From contig NZ_MDZC01000068.1 in the NCBI RefSeq assembly GCF_001816165.1, positions 62,001 through 126,000 on the forward strand: a stretch of DNA of 64,000 bases. The letters run 5' to 3'. Every line of letters begins with the position of its first letter. The first letter of the stretch is position 1. Positions 34,604-41,934 of the stretch are shown piece after piece. A program made the translations under genes and the position numbers. Origin of the DNA: Hymenobacter glacialis (GTDB lineage: Bacteria; Bacteroidota; Bacteroidia; Cytophagales; Hymenobacteraceae). Below the pieces are notes generated by a model. That model had not been told where the DNA came from and did no database searches. It was given only the letters and a program-made list of their open reading frames with translations.

Positions 34604-34749
34604 GAGAGCCGAAGCCGGGACAGGGTTACGCAACATAGGTGCCTTTCCCACGGCGCTCCGGCCAGGATAATCTGACCCGGTGCTGGCACCTTCGCGCCAC
34701 GGCAGTCGTTCAGGCAGCCGCTACTGACACGTAATCTACATAGCCTACC
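34604..34749 (+). other. Possible structured leader of the M3 peptidase gene
   Basis: GGTGCC (34641-34646) can pair with GGCACC (34685-34690), and inside it CCGG/CCGG with CAG/CTG can close a second hairpin around GATAAT. No known riboswitch consensus (TPP, cobalamin, SAM, SRP RNA) fits. A folded leader is only one reading. Confidence 0.3.
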
Positions 34750-36492
34750 ATGACGCTAATTGCTGAACCCACCGCCGAGTCGGCTACCGATACCAGCCGG
34801 CCGCCGCGCTACTATTTGCCCGAAGACTTTACGGTAACTGACTGGGCGGCCATCGAACCGTTTTTTCAGGAGCTGCAGAACCGGGAGGTGTACACCGCTG
34901 CCGAACTGGAGCGGTGGCTGCTCGACCGCTCTGAGCTGGAATCGGTGTTGAGCGAGGACCTGGCCTGGCGCTACATCCGCATGACGTGCGACACGCAGGA
35001 CAGCAGCCGGGTTGAGGCATTTCAGTACTTCGTGAACGAAGTAGAGCCCTTGGTAGCGCCCTACGACCATGCCCTGAACGAGAAAATGCTGGCCTCGCCG
35101 CACCTGTCCGGGCTGGATGAGGGCCGCTACGGGGTGTTCCTGCGGTCGGTGCGCCGGGCCTCGGAAATTTATCGGGTCGATAACATTCCGCTCAAAACCG
35201 ACATCAGCACCAGGCAGCAGCAGTACGCCGCCACGGTGGGCGCCATGAACGTCACCCTCGACGGCCAGGAGCTCACCCTGCCCCAGGCTGCCGACCGCCT
35301 GAAAAACCCCGACCGGGCCGTGCGCGAAACCGCCTGGCGTGCCATTCAGGCCCGCCGCCTGCAGGATGCCCAGCCCCTCGACGCCCTGTTTACCGAGCTG
35401 GTGGGCCTGCGCCACCACGTGGCCCAAAACGCCGGCTTCTCCAACTTCCGGGATTACATGTTTGCCGCCCTCGGGCGCTTCGACTACACCCCGCAGGACT
35501 GCTTCAACTTCCACCAGGCCATTCGCGAAACGGTGGTGCCGCTCATCGACGACTTCGACCTGGAGCGCCGGCAGGACCTGAACCTGCCCGCCCTGCGCCC
35601 CTGGGACCTGGACGTGGACCCCAGCGGCCAGCCGCCCCTGCGCCCCTTCGGCACCGGCGAAGAACTGCTGGAAAAAACCATCACCGTTTTCCAAAACCTC
35701 GATTCCTACCTGGGCGACTGTCTGCGCACTATGCGCCAGATGGGCCACCTCGACCTGGAAAGTCGCAAGGGCAAAGCCCCCGGCGGCTACAACTACCCGC
35801 TCGATGAGACGGGCGTCCCCTTCATCTTCATGAACGCCACCAGCAGCCTACGCGACGTGGTAACCATGCTGCACGAGGGCGGCCACGCCGTGCACTCCTT
35901 CCTCACCCGCGGCCTGCCGCTGGGTGCCGACAAGCACCCGCCGTCCGAAGTAGCGGAACTGGCCTCCATGAGCATGGAGCTGATGAGCATGGACCAGTGG
36001 CACGTGTTTTTCCCCGATGCCGAAGACCTGCGCCGGGCCAAGAAAACCCACCTGGAAAGCGTGCTCGAAACCTTCCCCTGGGTGGCTACCATCGACAAGT
36101 TTCAGCACTGGGTGTATGAGCATCCCACCCACACCGAAGCCGAGCGCCACGGCCGTTGGGCCGAGATTTTCGACGAGTTCAACCAGCGCACCGTGGACTG
36201 GAATGGCCTGTCGGAGTTCAAGCCCTACCTCTGGCAGAAGCAGCTGCACCTCTACGAAGTGCCGTTCTATTACATAGAATACGCCATGGCCCAGCTCGGT
36301 GCCATTGCCGTGTGGCGCAATTTCCGCAAGAACCCCACCGAGGGCCTTGCTGCCTACAAGCGCGCCCTGGCCTTGGGCTACACCGCGCCCATCGGCCAGA
36401 TTTACGCCGCCGCTGGTATCCGCTTCGATTTCAGCACCGACTACCTGCGCACCCTGGCCGACTTCATCCGCGAGGAAATGGCCGCGCTGTAA
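34750..36492 (+). CDS. M3-family oligoendopeptidase (PepF-type)
   Basis: 580 residues. The zinc site is LHEGGHAVHSFLTR, with H375, E376 and H379 of HEXXH, and a downstream glutamate in the ASMSMELMSMD region. The helical N-terminal half (RQQQYAATVGAMN, NFRDYMFAALGRFDY) is typical of PepF. It cleaves short peptides in the cytoplasm and has no signal peptide. It has its own likely promoter at 34596-34603. It does not belong functionally to the Paa genes around it. Confidence 0.92.
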   Translation: MTLIAEPTAESATDTSRPPRYYLPEDFTVTDWAAIEPFFQELQNREVYTAAELERWLLDRSELESVLSEDLAWRYIRMTCDTQDSSRVEAFQYFVNEVEPLVAPYDHALNEKMLASPHLSGLDEGRYGVFLRSVRRASEIYRVDNIPLKTDISTRQQQYAATVGAMNVTLDGQELTLPQAADRLKNPDRAVRETAWRAIQARRLQDAQPLDALFTELVGLRHHVAQNAGFSNFRDYMFAALGRFDYTPQDCFNFHQAIRETVVPLIDDFDLERRQDLNLPALRPWDLDVDPSGQPPLRPFGTGEELLEKTITVFQNLDSYLGDCLRTMRQMGHLDLESRKGKAPGGYNYPLDETGVPFIFMNATSSLRDVVTMLHEGGHAVHSFLTRGLPLGADKHPPSEVAELASMSMELMSMDQWHVFFPDAEDLRRAKKTHLESVLETFPWVATIDKFQHWVYEHPTHTEAERHGRWAEIFDEFNQRTVDWNGLSEFKPYLWQKQLHLYEVPFYYIEYAMAQLGAIAVWRNFRKNPTEGLAAYKRALALGYTAPIGQIYAAAGIRFDFSTDYLRTLADFIREEMAAL

Positions 36493-36590
36493 TCCAAGTA
36501 TATTATTCAGAAAAAGCACAGTATTCGCTACGTTGGGGCTTTTTGCTGGAGATTAAACTGTAGTGTGGAAGAAGGTAATCAATTTAGAAC

Positions 36591-36617
36591 GTCATGCTTC
36601 GGCAAGCTCCGCATGAC
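36591..36617. repeat. GTCATGC-family short hairpin
   Basis: GTCATGC and GCATGAC arms with a 13-base interior, in the spacer between the M3 peptidase gene and the small lipoprotein gene. Confidence 0.7.
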
Positions 36618-36666
36618 GGCCTTCACTGCGCGGGCGCTTCTGGTTGAAACTGAAAAAACGAATCGG

Positions 36667-37029
36667 CTAATTGCCCTCCTCCGCTTTGGCTTCCAGGCAC
36701 GAAAGTGTTACGTGTCGGAAGGCAGGGTCGTCGTTGGGCGTTGCCTGCGCCAGGATAAACCCAACGCTCAGTACCTGCCCGTCTACCTGACGGGGCAAGT
36801 AGGCGTCCCATACTTTACCGCGGGGCCGCACCCGCGTGCCATCTGCCAGTTCCAGATTGGTGTGTTCGGTGGGGCACATCGTTGTCTTGCCCAGGCAGAA
36901 GCGCACCGTAGCCGTGGTGCCGCAGGCTACCGTGGGCTCTGTGCCATCCTGGGATGAGCAGCCCGCAACTATTAATGCCGCCAGCAGCCCCAAAATGGCC
37001 CAAATCGAGTTGATGTACGTGTAATGCAT
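36667..37029 (-). CDS. Small lipoprotein of unknown function
   Basis: 120 residues from the ATG at 37029. The signal peptide IWAILGLLAALIVAGCSS ends in a clear lipobox (VAGC). The mature part has four further cysteines (VACGTT, RFCLGK, TMCPTE, LSCLEA), which could form two disulfides outside the cytoplasm. I do not recognise the family. The next gene on the same strand is also a small lipoprotein, with a 180-bp spacer. Confidence 0.65.
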   Translation of the reverse strand: MHYTYINSIWAILGLLAALIVAGCSSQDGTEPTVACGTTATVRFCLGKTTMCPTEHTNLELADGTRVRPRGKVWDAYLPRQVDGQVLSVGFILAQATPNDDPAFRHVTLSCLEAKAEEGN

Positions 37030-37130
37030 AGAGGCGAGGGGGCCTAAAGGGTTGTGTAGGCGGTTGACCGCCCCGCGCTCCACAAGGTTGCATGGGCTGC
37101 ATTCACCCATGCATTATTTCTAGGGTAGCC

Positions 37131-37163
37131 GTCATGCTGAGCGCCGTCGAAGCATAACGTTCT
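37131..37163. repeat. GTCATGCTGAGC-family half-element
   Basis: GTCATGCTGAGCGCCGTCGA followed by AGCATAACGTTCT: one arm of the repeat without a full partner, in the spacer between the two small lipoprotein genes. Confidence 0.6.
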
Positions 37164-37209
37164 TCTGATTCCCTAACAGCCAGCCCCCGTTACGATAACC
37201 CGCCCCGGT

Positions 37210-37833
37210 TTAGTTGGCGCCGATAGTGAACAAGGGCAGCTTTTTGAGGTCGGCGTACTTCCCGCCCAGGGACTGCAGCTCGGTTTGGTGGAGCTGCAGG
37301 TAAGTGTTGTACTGGCTGGCGGCGCGGTCGTACTGCAGGCGGAAGCCCACCACGCCCTCGTCGAGCTGCCGCAGGCCTTCCACGAAGTTGCGGGCGTTTT
37401 CGGTAGGGGCGTTGTCGTTGGGCGCGGCAACGGGGTACACGGCGCGCAGCAAAGAATCCTGAGCCGTGTCGTATCGGTCAATCAGGTCCGAATTGGCCAT
37501 GGTTTGCTGCGTGTAGCGGCGGGCTTTAAGCCGGGCATTCGCACGCTCCAATTCCTGGAGTTTGGAAGCCTCAACGCCGGGCTGGTTCTTGATTTCGCGC
37601 AGTAGCAGGCGGGTCACGGCTATTTTCTGGTCGTCGCTCTCGGTCATGTCACGCCACTTCACGTCCACGGAATCGCGCAGCACATCAAACTGGGCTTTCA
37701 CGGCAGCGGCCGAAGCCGGGTCGAGCACGACGGCTGTTTTGGCGGCGTCGCGCTTGCAGGAGGCTGCGCAGCCGCCAATCATCATCAGGACAACAACCAC
37801 CGTTTTAACGGAGGAAATCATGGTATTAGGCAT
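37210..37833 (-). CDS. Putative lipoprotein, helical
   Basis: 207 residues, or 203 if the second ATG (37821) is used. The N-terminus VVVVLMMIGGCAASC contains a lipobox-like GGC. The rest is strongly helical and charged (DDQKIAVTRLLLREIKNQPG, SKLQELERANARLKARRYTQ), with a C-terminal QYNTYLQLHQTELQSLGG that recalls LemA proteins, though the match is too weak to name it. It lies 38 bp before paaD on the same strand and may be read through from the Paa genes. Confidence 0.6.
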   Translation of the reverse strand: MPNTMISSVKTVVVVLMMIGGCAASCKRDAAKTAVVLDPASAAAVKAQFDVLRDSVDVKWRDMTESDDQKIAVTRLLLREIKNQPGVEASKLQELERANARLKARRYTQQTMANSDLIDRYDTAQDSLLRAVYPVAAPNDNAPTENARNFVEGLRQLDEGVVGFRLQYDRAASQYNTYLQLHQTELQSLGGKYADLKKLPLFTIGAN

Positions 37834-37871
37834 GGGGTAACAGGTAAATCAGATAAAAGGCGCCGCCGAAA

Positions 37872-38387
37872 TTACACCGGCTTAAATTGCTCGAACAGCT
37901 GGCGACAGTCGTGGCAGTAGTGCACGGCCCGGCACAGCGTAGCCCCAAACGGTGTGCGCAGCTCCGTATTGTTGCCGTGGCAGTTCGGGCACTCCGCGTA
38001 CTCCAGAAAGTCGAGGTCGAAAACCTGATTGCCAATCACCGGGGGCGGCGACAGCTTGTGCTGGCGCAGCGCCTGCCGGCCCGCTTCCGTGAGCATGTCC
38101 GACGTCCAGGCTTCGCGCATGCTGATTTCTACTTCCACCGCCGGTACGCCGTGCGCCAGCAGCGTGCGCTCCACGTCGCGCTTCATGTAGTCCATGGCCG
38201 GGCAGCCCGCAAACGTGGGGGTGAGGTGCACCGATACTTTGCCCGTAACAGCGTCCACTTCCACGCCCCGCACCACGCCCAGGTCAATGAGCGAAATGGT
38301 CGGGATTTCCGGGTCCTTCACCGCCTGCAGCCACTCTAGGATTTGGCTTTTAGCTATCGGCTGGGGGCTATTAGCGTCGTTCTGCAT
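37872..38387 (-). CDS. paaD: Phenylacetyl-CoA epoxidase subunit PaaD
   Basis: 171 residues. The N-terminal MIP18/DUF59 domain (LQAVKDPEIPTISLIDLGVV, TPTFAGCPAM) is followed by a C-terminal zinc-ribbon-like part with CPNC and CHDC. PaaD is needed to assemble the di-iron or Fe-S cofactors of the epoxidase. It is last in the paaA-B-C-D order. Codons for residues 5-13 lie in a repeat arm (38348-38375), so the N-terminal nine residues may be a recent addition or the true start may be later. Confidence 0.9.
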   Translation of the reverse strand: MQNDANSPQPIAKSQILEWLQAVKDPEIPTISLIDLGVVRGVEVDAVTGKVSVHLTPTFAGCPAMDYMKRDVERTLLAHGVPAVEVEISMREAWTSDMLTEAGRQALRQHKLSPPPVIGNQVFDLDFLEYAECPNCHGNNTELRTPFGATLCRAVHYCHDCRQLFEQFKPV

Positions 38388-38440
38388 GATACATGTGGAG
38401 AGAAAGCTAACAGCTATCAGCCAGTAGCTAACAGCTAAAA
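38348..38440. repeat. Imperfect inverted repeat, AGCTAACAGCTA type, overlapping the paaD start
   Basis: Left arm 38348-38375 (inside the first codons of paaD) and right arm 38405-38440 (in the paaC-paaD spacer) are rough complements with GCTATC, CAGCC and AGCTAAAA words. Confidence 0.6.
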
Positions 38441-38444
38441 AAAC

Positions 38445-39194
38445 CTACCAGTCGGCCGTGGGGTCCAACCGAAACACTTCGGCCATCTCGTCCAGCAGCG
38501 GCTGCAGGTGCTCAGTGTGCTGGCCGTGGCGGCCACCCAGCACCGGCGTTAGGGCCAGCACGTCGGGCACTTCCAGGGCCGTTTGCGCCAGCACCTTGCT
38601 GATGCTTTCCAACCAGCGGCCCCGCAGCTCGTCCTCGCCCACAAACAAGCCGGAACTGATAATTTCCGCTTCGGCGTCCGTCTTTTCAAAGATGCCCAGG
38701 GCGTAAGGCAGGGTGAAGTCCAGGGACCGCTGCATGCGTTCAATGGCCTCGTCCGTGGCCGTGCCGAGGCGCTTCATCCACGTGTTGGCGTGCAGCGCGT
38801 GGTACTTCAGCTCGCCGCGCAGCTTGCGGGCTACCTGGGCCAGGGGCTCGTAGCTGCTGGTGGCCAGCGCTTCAAAACGGAGCAGCTCGGCGTGGTCGAA
38901 CAGGAAGTGCCGGGTCAGGCTGAAATCGTATTCCCCAATGGGTAGTTCCACCAACTGGCAGCAATGGAACTGCGGCGCGTTGCGCGTGAAAGCCACCGTG
39001 TCGGGCTCGGCTTCGCCCAGGGCGTGCAGCAGCGAATACAGCTGCAGGCTGTGCCCCAGCTTGTCCTGGGCCATGCTCGAAAACGCAATGTCTTCTTCCA
39101 GAATGGGGCCCAGGCCGTTCCATTCCGAATTGCGGTGGCCGAGAATAAGCTGGTCGTCGGCGAGACGGTATAACAGGTCGAGCGTTGGGTTCAT
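38445..39194 (-). CDS. paaC: Phenylacetyl-CoA epoxidase structural subunit PaaC
   Basis: 249 residues, ferritin-like helical fold. It matches PaaC: LADDQLILGHRNSEWNGLGPILEEDIAFSSMAQDKLGHS at the N-terminus and YHALHANTWMKRLG in the middle. PaaC pairs with PaaA to form the core of the ring 1,2-epoxidase but lacks the di-iron site of PaaA. It lies between paaB and paaD on the same strand, 41 bp from paaB and 57 bp from paaD. Confidence 0.95.
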   Translation of the reverse strand: MNPTLDLLYRLADDQLILGHRNSEWNGLGPILEEDIAFSSMAQDKLGHSLQLYSLLHALGEAEPDTVAFTRNAPQFHCCQLVELPIGEYDFSLTRHFLFDHAELLRFEALATSSYEPLAQVARKLRGELKYHALHANTWMKRLGTATDEAIERMQRSLDFTLPYALGIFEKTDAEAEIISSGLFVGEDELRGRWLESISKVLAQTALEVPDVLALTPVLGGRHGQHTEHLQPLLDEMAEVFRLDPTADW

Positions 39195-39235
39195 GCGGGG
39201 TGCGGCGTTGGGGACGCCGGCAAATAGTGGAGTAG

Positions 39236-39931
39236 TTAGTCAGCTTGCGAAGTGCCGGTTTCCGCCTTGAACCGTTCAATCCGGTCCTGCACTTTGTAGG
39301 AAATGGCGTCGCGGTACTTCTTTTCGGGCGTAGTAGTCCAGATGTCGCGGTCCCCGTCGTCGGAGCGCAGGAAATCCGCCGAGCGGGCTGCCCACACGTT
39401 CACCACCGGGCGCTGGTCGCTAAATACGGCCTTGGCCACCTGCAGGGCCTGGGCCGGCGAGCTGGCCCGCACCTTGCCCACGTGCTGGTGCGCTTTGCCG
39501 CGCTTTTTGAGGTGGAAAATGTCGTAATCTTCCTCACCGGCCGCGTAGGCGGCTTCCGCCGCCGTGTCGTCGCCGGAGCGCGGGCCAGCGGGCGGGGCCG
39601 TAGCGGCGGCTTGCTGGTTGGTGAGCAGGGGCAGCGAGTCGTAGGCCCATTCCTGGTCGCCCACGTAGTCCGTTACGGTGATGGCAGCCGTGGGCACCAC
39701 CCACAGCCCTGTGCAGGCAAAGCGCCGGCTGTACTGCTCTTTGGCAAACAGGAAGGCCACGTCGGCCTCCGGAGCGTGCACCGGACCCACGTACACAAAG
39801 GGCGCGCCTTCTTTCTTTTGGTGGAAGGCCTCGTAGGTGCCGAACTGGTCCAGGGCGCCTTTGGCCGCGGCGGTGGCCGGAGCATCGGGCAGCCCCAGGC
39901 GGTTCATGCGCGGGTCGTGGGATTGTATCAT
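39236..39931 (-). CDS. paaB: Phenylacetyl-CoA epoxidase subunit PaaB, with two tandem PaaB-like domains
   Basis: 231 residues from the ATG at 39931; the frame extends upstream into the neighbouring repeat, which makes that part unlikely to be coding. Two segments align with PaaB and with each other: residues 33-82 (YEAFHQKKEGAPFVYVGPVHAP) and 135-190 (YDIFHLKKRGKAHQHVGKVR). They are joined by a Pro/Ala-rich linker. Classical PaaB is about 95 residues and bridges PaaAC subcomplexes. The gene lies between paaA and paaC on the same strand. A fusion or duplication would put both PaaB copies in one chain. Confidence 0.82.
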   Translation of the reverse strand: MIQSHDPRMNRLGLPDAPATAAAKGALDQFGTYEAFHQKKEGAPFVYVGPVHAPEADVAFLFAKEQYSRRFACTGLWVVPTAAITVTDYVGDQEWAYDSLPLLTNQQAAATAPPAGPRSGDDTAAEAAYAAGEEDYDIFHLKKRGKAHQHVGKVRASSPAQALQVAKAVFSDQRPVVNVWAARSADFLRSDDGDRDIWTTTPEKKYRDAISYKVQDRIERFKAETGTSQAD

Positions 39932-39940
39932 GGGCAGGCT

Positions 39941-40043
39941 GTCATGCTGAGTGCAGCGAAGCATCTTATCACGCTCGGGCAGCTCGGGTAACAAAAATCT
40001 GACGAAGGAAGCGGTGATAAGATGCTTCCTTCGTCAGCATGAC
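39941..40043. repeat. GTCATGCTGAGC-family long hairpin in the paaA-paaB spacer
   Basis: 103 bp. The arms GTCATGCTGAGTGCAGCGAA...CTTATCAC and GTGATAAG...CAGCATGAC are nearly complementary over about 31 bp. It sits inside what should be a single operon. Confidence 0.85.
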
Positions 40044-40049
40044 AAATGG

Positions 40050-41042
40050 CTAGGCCAACGGGCGTACGTACTGCGCTTTGGGCGTGAGCAGGGCGCGGCG
40101 CACCCAGGCGCCGTTCTCCTCGGCGGCGCGGCGCACAGCAATGCGCTCAGCGTTGCAGGGACCGTCGCCGTTAATCACGCGCTTGAAGTCTTCCCAGTCG
40201 GGCTCGGTGAATTCCCACTGGCCGGTTTCCTCGTTTTTGCGCAGGTTGGCATCAGGCAGCGTCAGGCCGATTTCAAGGATTTTGGGCACGTACATGTCCA
40301 GAAACTGGTTGCGGCACTCGTCGTTGCTGGCCATCTTCACCTTCCAGCGCATCAGGATTTCGGTGTGCACACTCATCTTGTCCGAAGGGCCAAAGAAGGT
40401 CATGATGGCAGGCCACCAGCGGTTGAGGGCTTCCTGCATCATCTTGCGCTGTATGGGCGTGCCCGTGGCCATGTGCACCACGGCGTCGTGCCCGTACTTC
40501 AGGTGGAAAGCTTCTTCAGCGCAAATCCGGTCCAGGGCACGGCAGTAGGGGCCGTAGCTGCCCTTGGCGTTGGCCAACTGATTTACGATGGCCCCGGCGT
40601 CAATCAGCCAGGAAATCACGTTCGAGTCGGCCCAGGTGGGGGTGGGGTAGTTGAATACGTTGGAGTACTTGCTCTTGCCGTTGATGAGGTCGGTGAGCAT
40701 TTCTTCGCGGGTTTTGCCCAGCGTTTCGGCCGCCGAATACAATAGCTGCGCGTGGCCCACTTCGTCCTGCACCTTGGCCATCTGGGCCATTTTGCGGCGG
40801 AAGCCGGGGGCGCGGGTAATCCAGGTGCCCTCGGGTAGCGAGCCGATGATTTCGGAGTGCGCGTGCTGCTCAATCATCCGCGTGAGCTGCTTGCGGTAAA
40901 GCGCGGGCATCCAGTCGCCGGGCTCAATCTTCTCGCCCCGGTTGATGCGGGCCTCAAACTCGGCCAGCAGAATGGGGTCCTCGTTTTCCAGGCCGGTCAG
41001 GGCAGTGGTCGGCAAATCGTGGGTGCTGGCGGAACCGTACAT
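40050..41042 (-). CDS. paaA: Phenylacetyl-CoA epoxidase catalytic subunit PaaA
   Basis: 330 residues. Di-iron ligand motifs fit Paa[29 protein letters not shown] (ExxH) and [13 protein letters not shown] (ExxH). PaaA binds phenylacetyl-CoA and inserts oxygen to make the ring 1,2-epoxide, with PaaC as partner, PaaB as bridge and PaaE as reductase. It is the first of the four structural genes on the minus strand, 93 bp downstream of the TetR-type regulator gene, and separated from paaB by a long hairpin. Confidence 0.96.
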   Translation of the reverse strand: MYGSASTHDLPTTALTGLENEDPILLAEFEARINRGEKIEPGDWMPALYRKQLTRMIEQHAHSEIIGSLPEGTWITRAPGFRRKMAQMAKVQDEVGHAQLLYSAAETLGKTREEMLTDLINGKSKYSNVFNYPTPTWADSNVISWLIDAGAIVNQLANAKGSYGPYCRALDRICAEEAFHLKYGHDAVVHMATGTPIQRKMMQEALNRWWPAIMTFFGPSDKMSVHTEILMRWKVKMASNDECRNQFLDMYVPKILEIGLTLPDANLRKNEETGQWEFTEPDWEDFKRVINGDGPCNAERIAVRRAAEENGAWVRRALLTPKAQYVRPLA

Positions 41043-41050
41043 AATGGGGA

Positions 41051-41146
41051 GTTAGTGAAATGAGTGAATAAATGAAGGAGCGAGTAAGCGGGCGTGTAGG
41101 AAGGAGAGTGAAAAACCCTTACCTGTTTCGCTCATTCACTCATTGA
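41051..41146. repeat. Imperfect inverted repeat, AGTGAATGAG type, overlapping the tetR stop
   Basis: Left arm 41051-41084 (GTGAAATGAGTGAATAAATG) and right arm 41123-41146 (CGCTCATTCACTCATTG) pair imperfectly. The right arm holds the stop and last two codons of the regulator gene. Confidence 0.6.
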
Positions 41147-41729
41147 AAAGGAGCCCGCCAAGCAGCTGCTCGGCCAGGCGGTGGGCTATTTCGTCGGGGG
41201 TGAGGTTGCCGTCGGGGCGATACCAGGCGGGCAGCCAGTTGAGACTGGCCAGCAGCGTAAGGGCCGCAAAAGCAGCATCGGGTGCGTGCAGCTCCCCTTG
41301 CGCCAGGCCCCGCTGAATAAGCGTGCGAAAAGCAACCTCGTACCGGTCGCGCAGGGCCAGAAACTCGGTGCGGGCGGGCTCGCTCAGGTGGCGCCACTCG
41401 TGCAGAAACACCGCCGAAGCCGCGCTGTCGCGGGTGAGCACGCGAACGTGGGCCTCAATGGCCTGCCGCAGCTGCGTGGCAACCGGCGCCGAGTTTTGGG
41501 CCGTGGCCGCGGCAAAGCCCGCAAAAAACTCCTCGGCCAGGCCAAAGCACACCCGGTGCAAAATTTCCTCTTTCGACTTGATGTGCGAGTACAGGCTGCC
41601 CGCCTCCAGGCCCAACTCGGTGGCAAGCTCGCGCATGCTGGTAGCGGCAAAGCCACGCGCTCGAAACAGAGCCGTGGCCGTACGGTCAATCTGGGCCTTG
41701 CGCGAACGTTGGGGAGCTACAGTTGGCAT
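41136..41729 (-). CDS. TetR-family regulator, probably PaaR-like
   Basis: 197 residues from the ATG at 41729. The TetR N-terminal HTH is clear: KAQIDRTATALFRARGFAATSMRELATELGLEAGSLYSHIKSKEEIL. The C-terminal ligand domain is TetR_C-like. The longer start (41741) would lie inside the -7 box, so 41729 is chosen. A perfect palindrome CTAACGCTCGTTAG (41753-41766) lies between the -33 and -7 boxes and fits the CNAACGNNCGTTNG pattern that I recall for the Thermus PaaR repressor. With paaABCD just downstream, it is probably the repressor of phenylacetate breakdown, released by phenylacetyl-CoA. Confidence 0.85.
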   Translation of the reverse strand: MPTVAPQRSRKAQIDRTATALFRARGFAATSMRELATELGLEAGSLYSHIKSKEEILHRVCFGLAEEFFAGFAAATAQNSAPVATQLRQAIEAHVRVLTRDSAASAVFLHEWRHLSEPARTEFLALRDRYEVAFRTLIQRGLAQGELHAPDAAFAALTLLASLNWLPAWYRPDGNLTPDEIAHRLAEQLLGGLLFNE

Positions 41730-41738
41730 GATGCATTG

Positions 41739-41770
41739 CAAAGGTATACTTCCTAACGCTCGTTAGCCAA
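41739..41770 (-). promoter_or_regulatory. Promoter of the TetR-type gene: TTG-N21-TACCTTTG on minus
   Basis: The -7 box (41739-41746) is an exact match and a TTG (41768-41770) lies 21 bases upstream. The predicted start of transcription is within a few bases of the ATG at 41729. Confidence 0.6.
41753..41766. promoter_or_regulatory. Palindromic operator CTAACGCTCGTTAG
   Basis: A perfect inverted repeat (CTAACG-CT-CGTTAG) between the -33 and -7 elements of the regulator's own promoter, where a bound repressor would block RNA polymerase. I found no second copy in the window. Confidence 0.65.
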
Positions 41771-41891
41771 AAAACGTTGCAGGTATTTTTCTAGATTGAT
41801 AATGGGTGAATGACTGGTTGCTATTCTCTTGAGCGAAAAGCAAGGCACCATTAAATCCGAAGCAGTGAGGGACCAAAGCAACCTTAAAGAG

Positions 41892-41899
41892 TATATTTG
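41892..41899 (+). promoter_or_regulatory. -7 box (TATATTTG) for the lamin-tail T9SS gene
   Basis: An exact TAnnTTTG match 35 bp before the ATG at 41935. No -33 TTG is seen at the expected distance. Confidence 0.5.
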
Positions 41900-41934
41900 C
41901 CCGGATACTGACATTTCTGAGCTTAATCACTTTT

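Noticed and set aside
34604-34749. A TPP, cobalamin or SAM riboswitch, or SRP RNA
   Set aside because: The conserved core words of these classes (CTGAGA, the GGTG-TCC-CCGC set, the GGTCAGG-GGAAGGAAGCA set) are absent on both strands.
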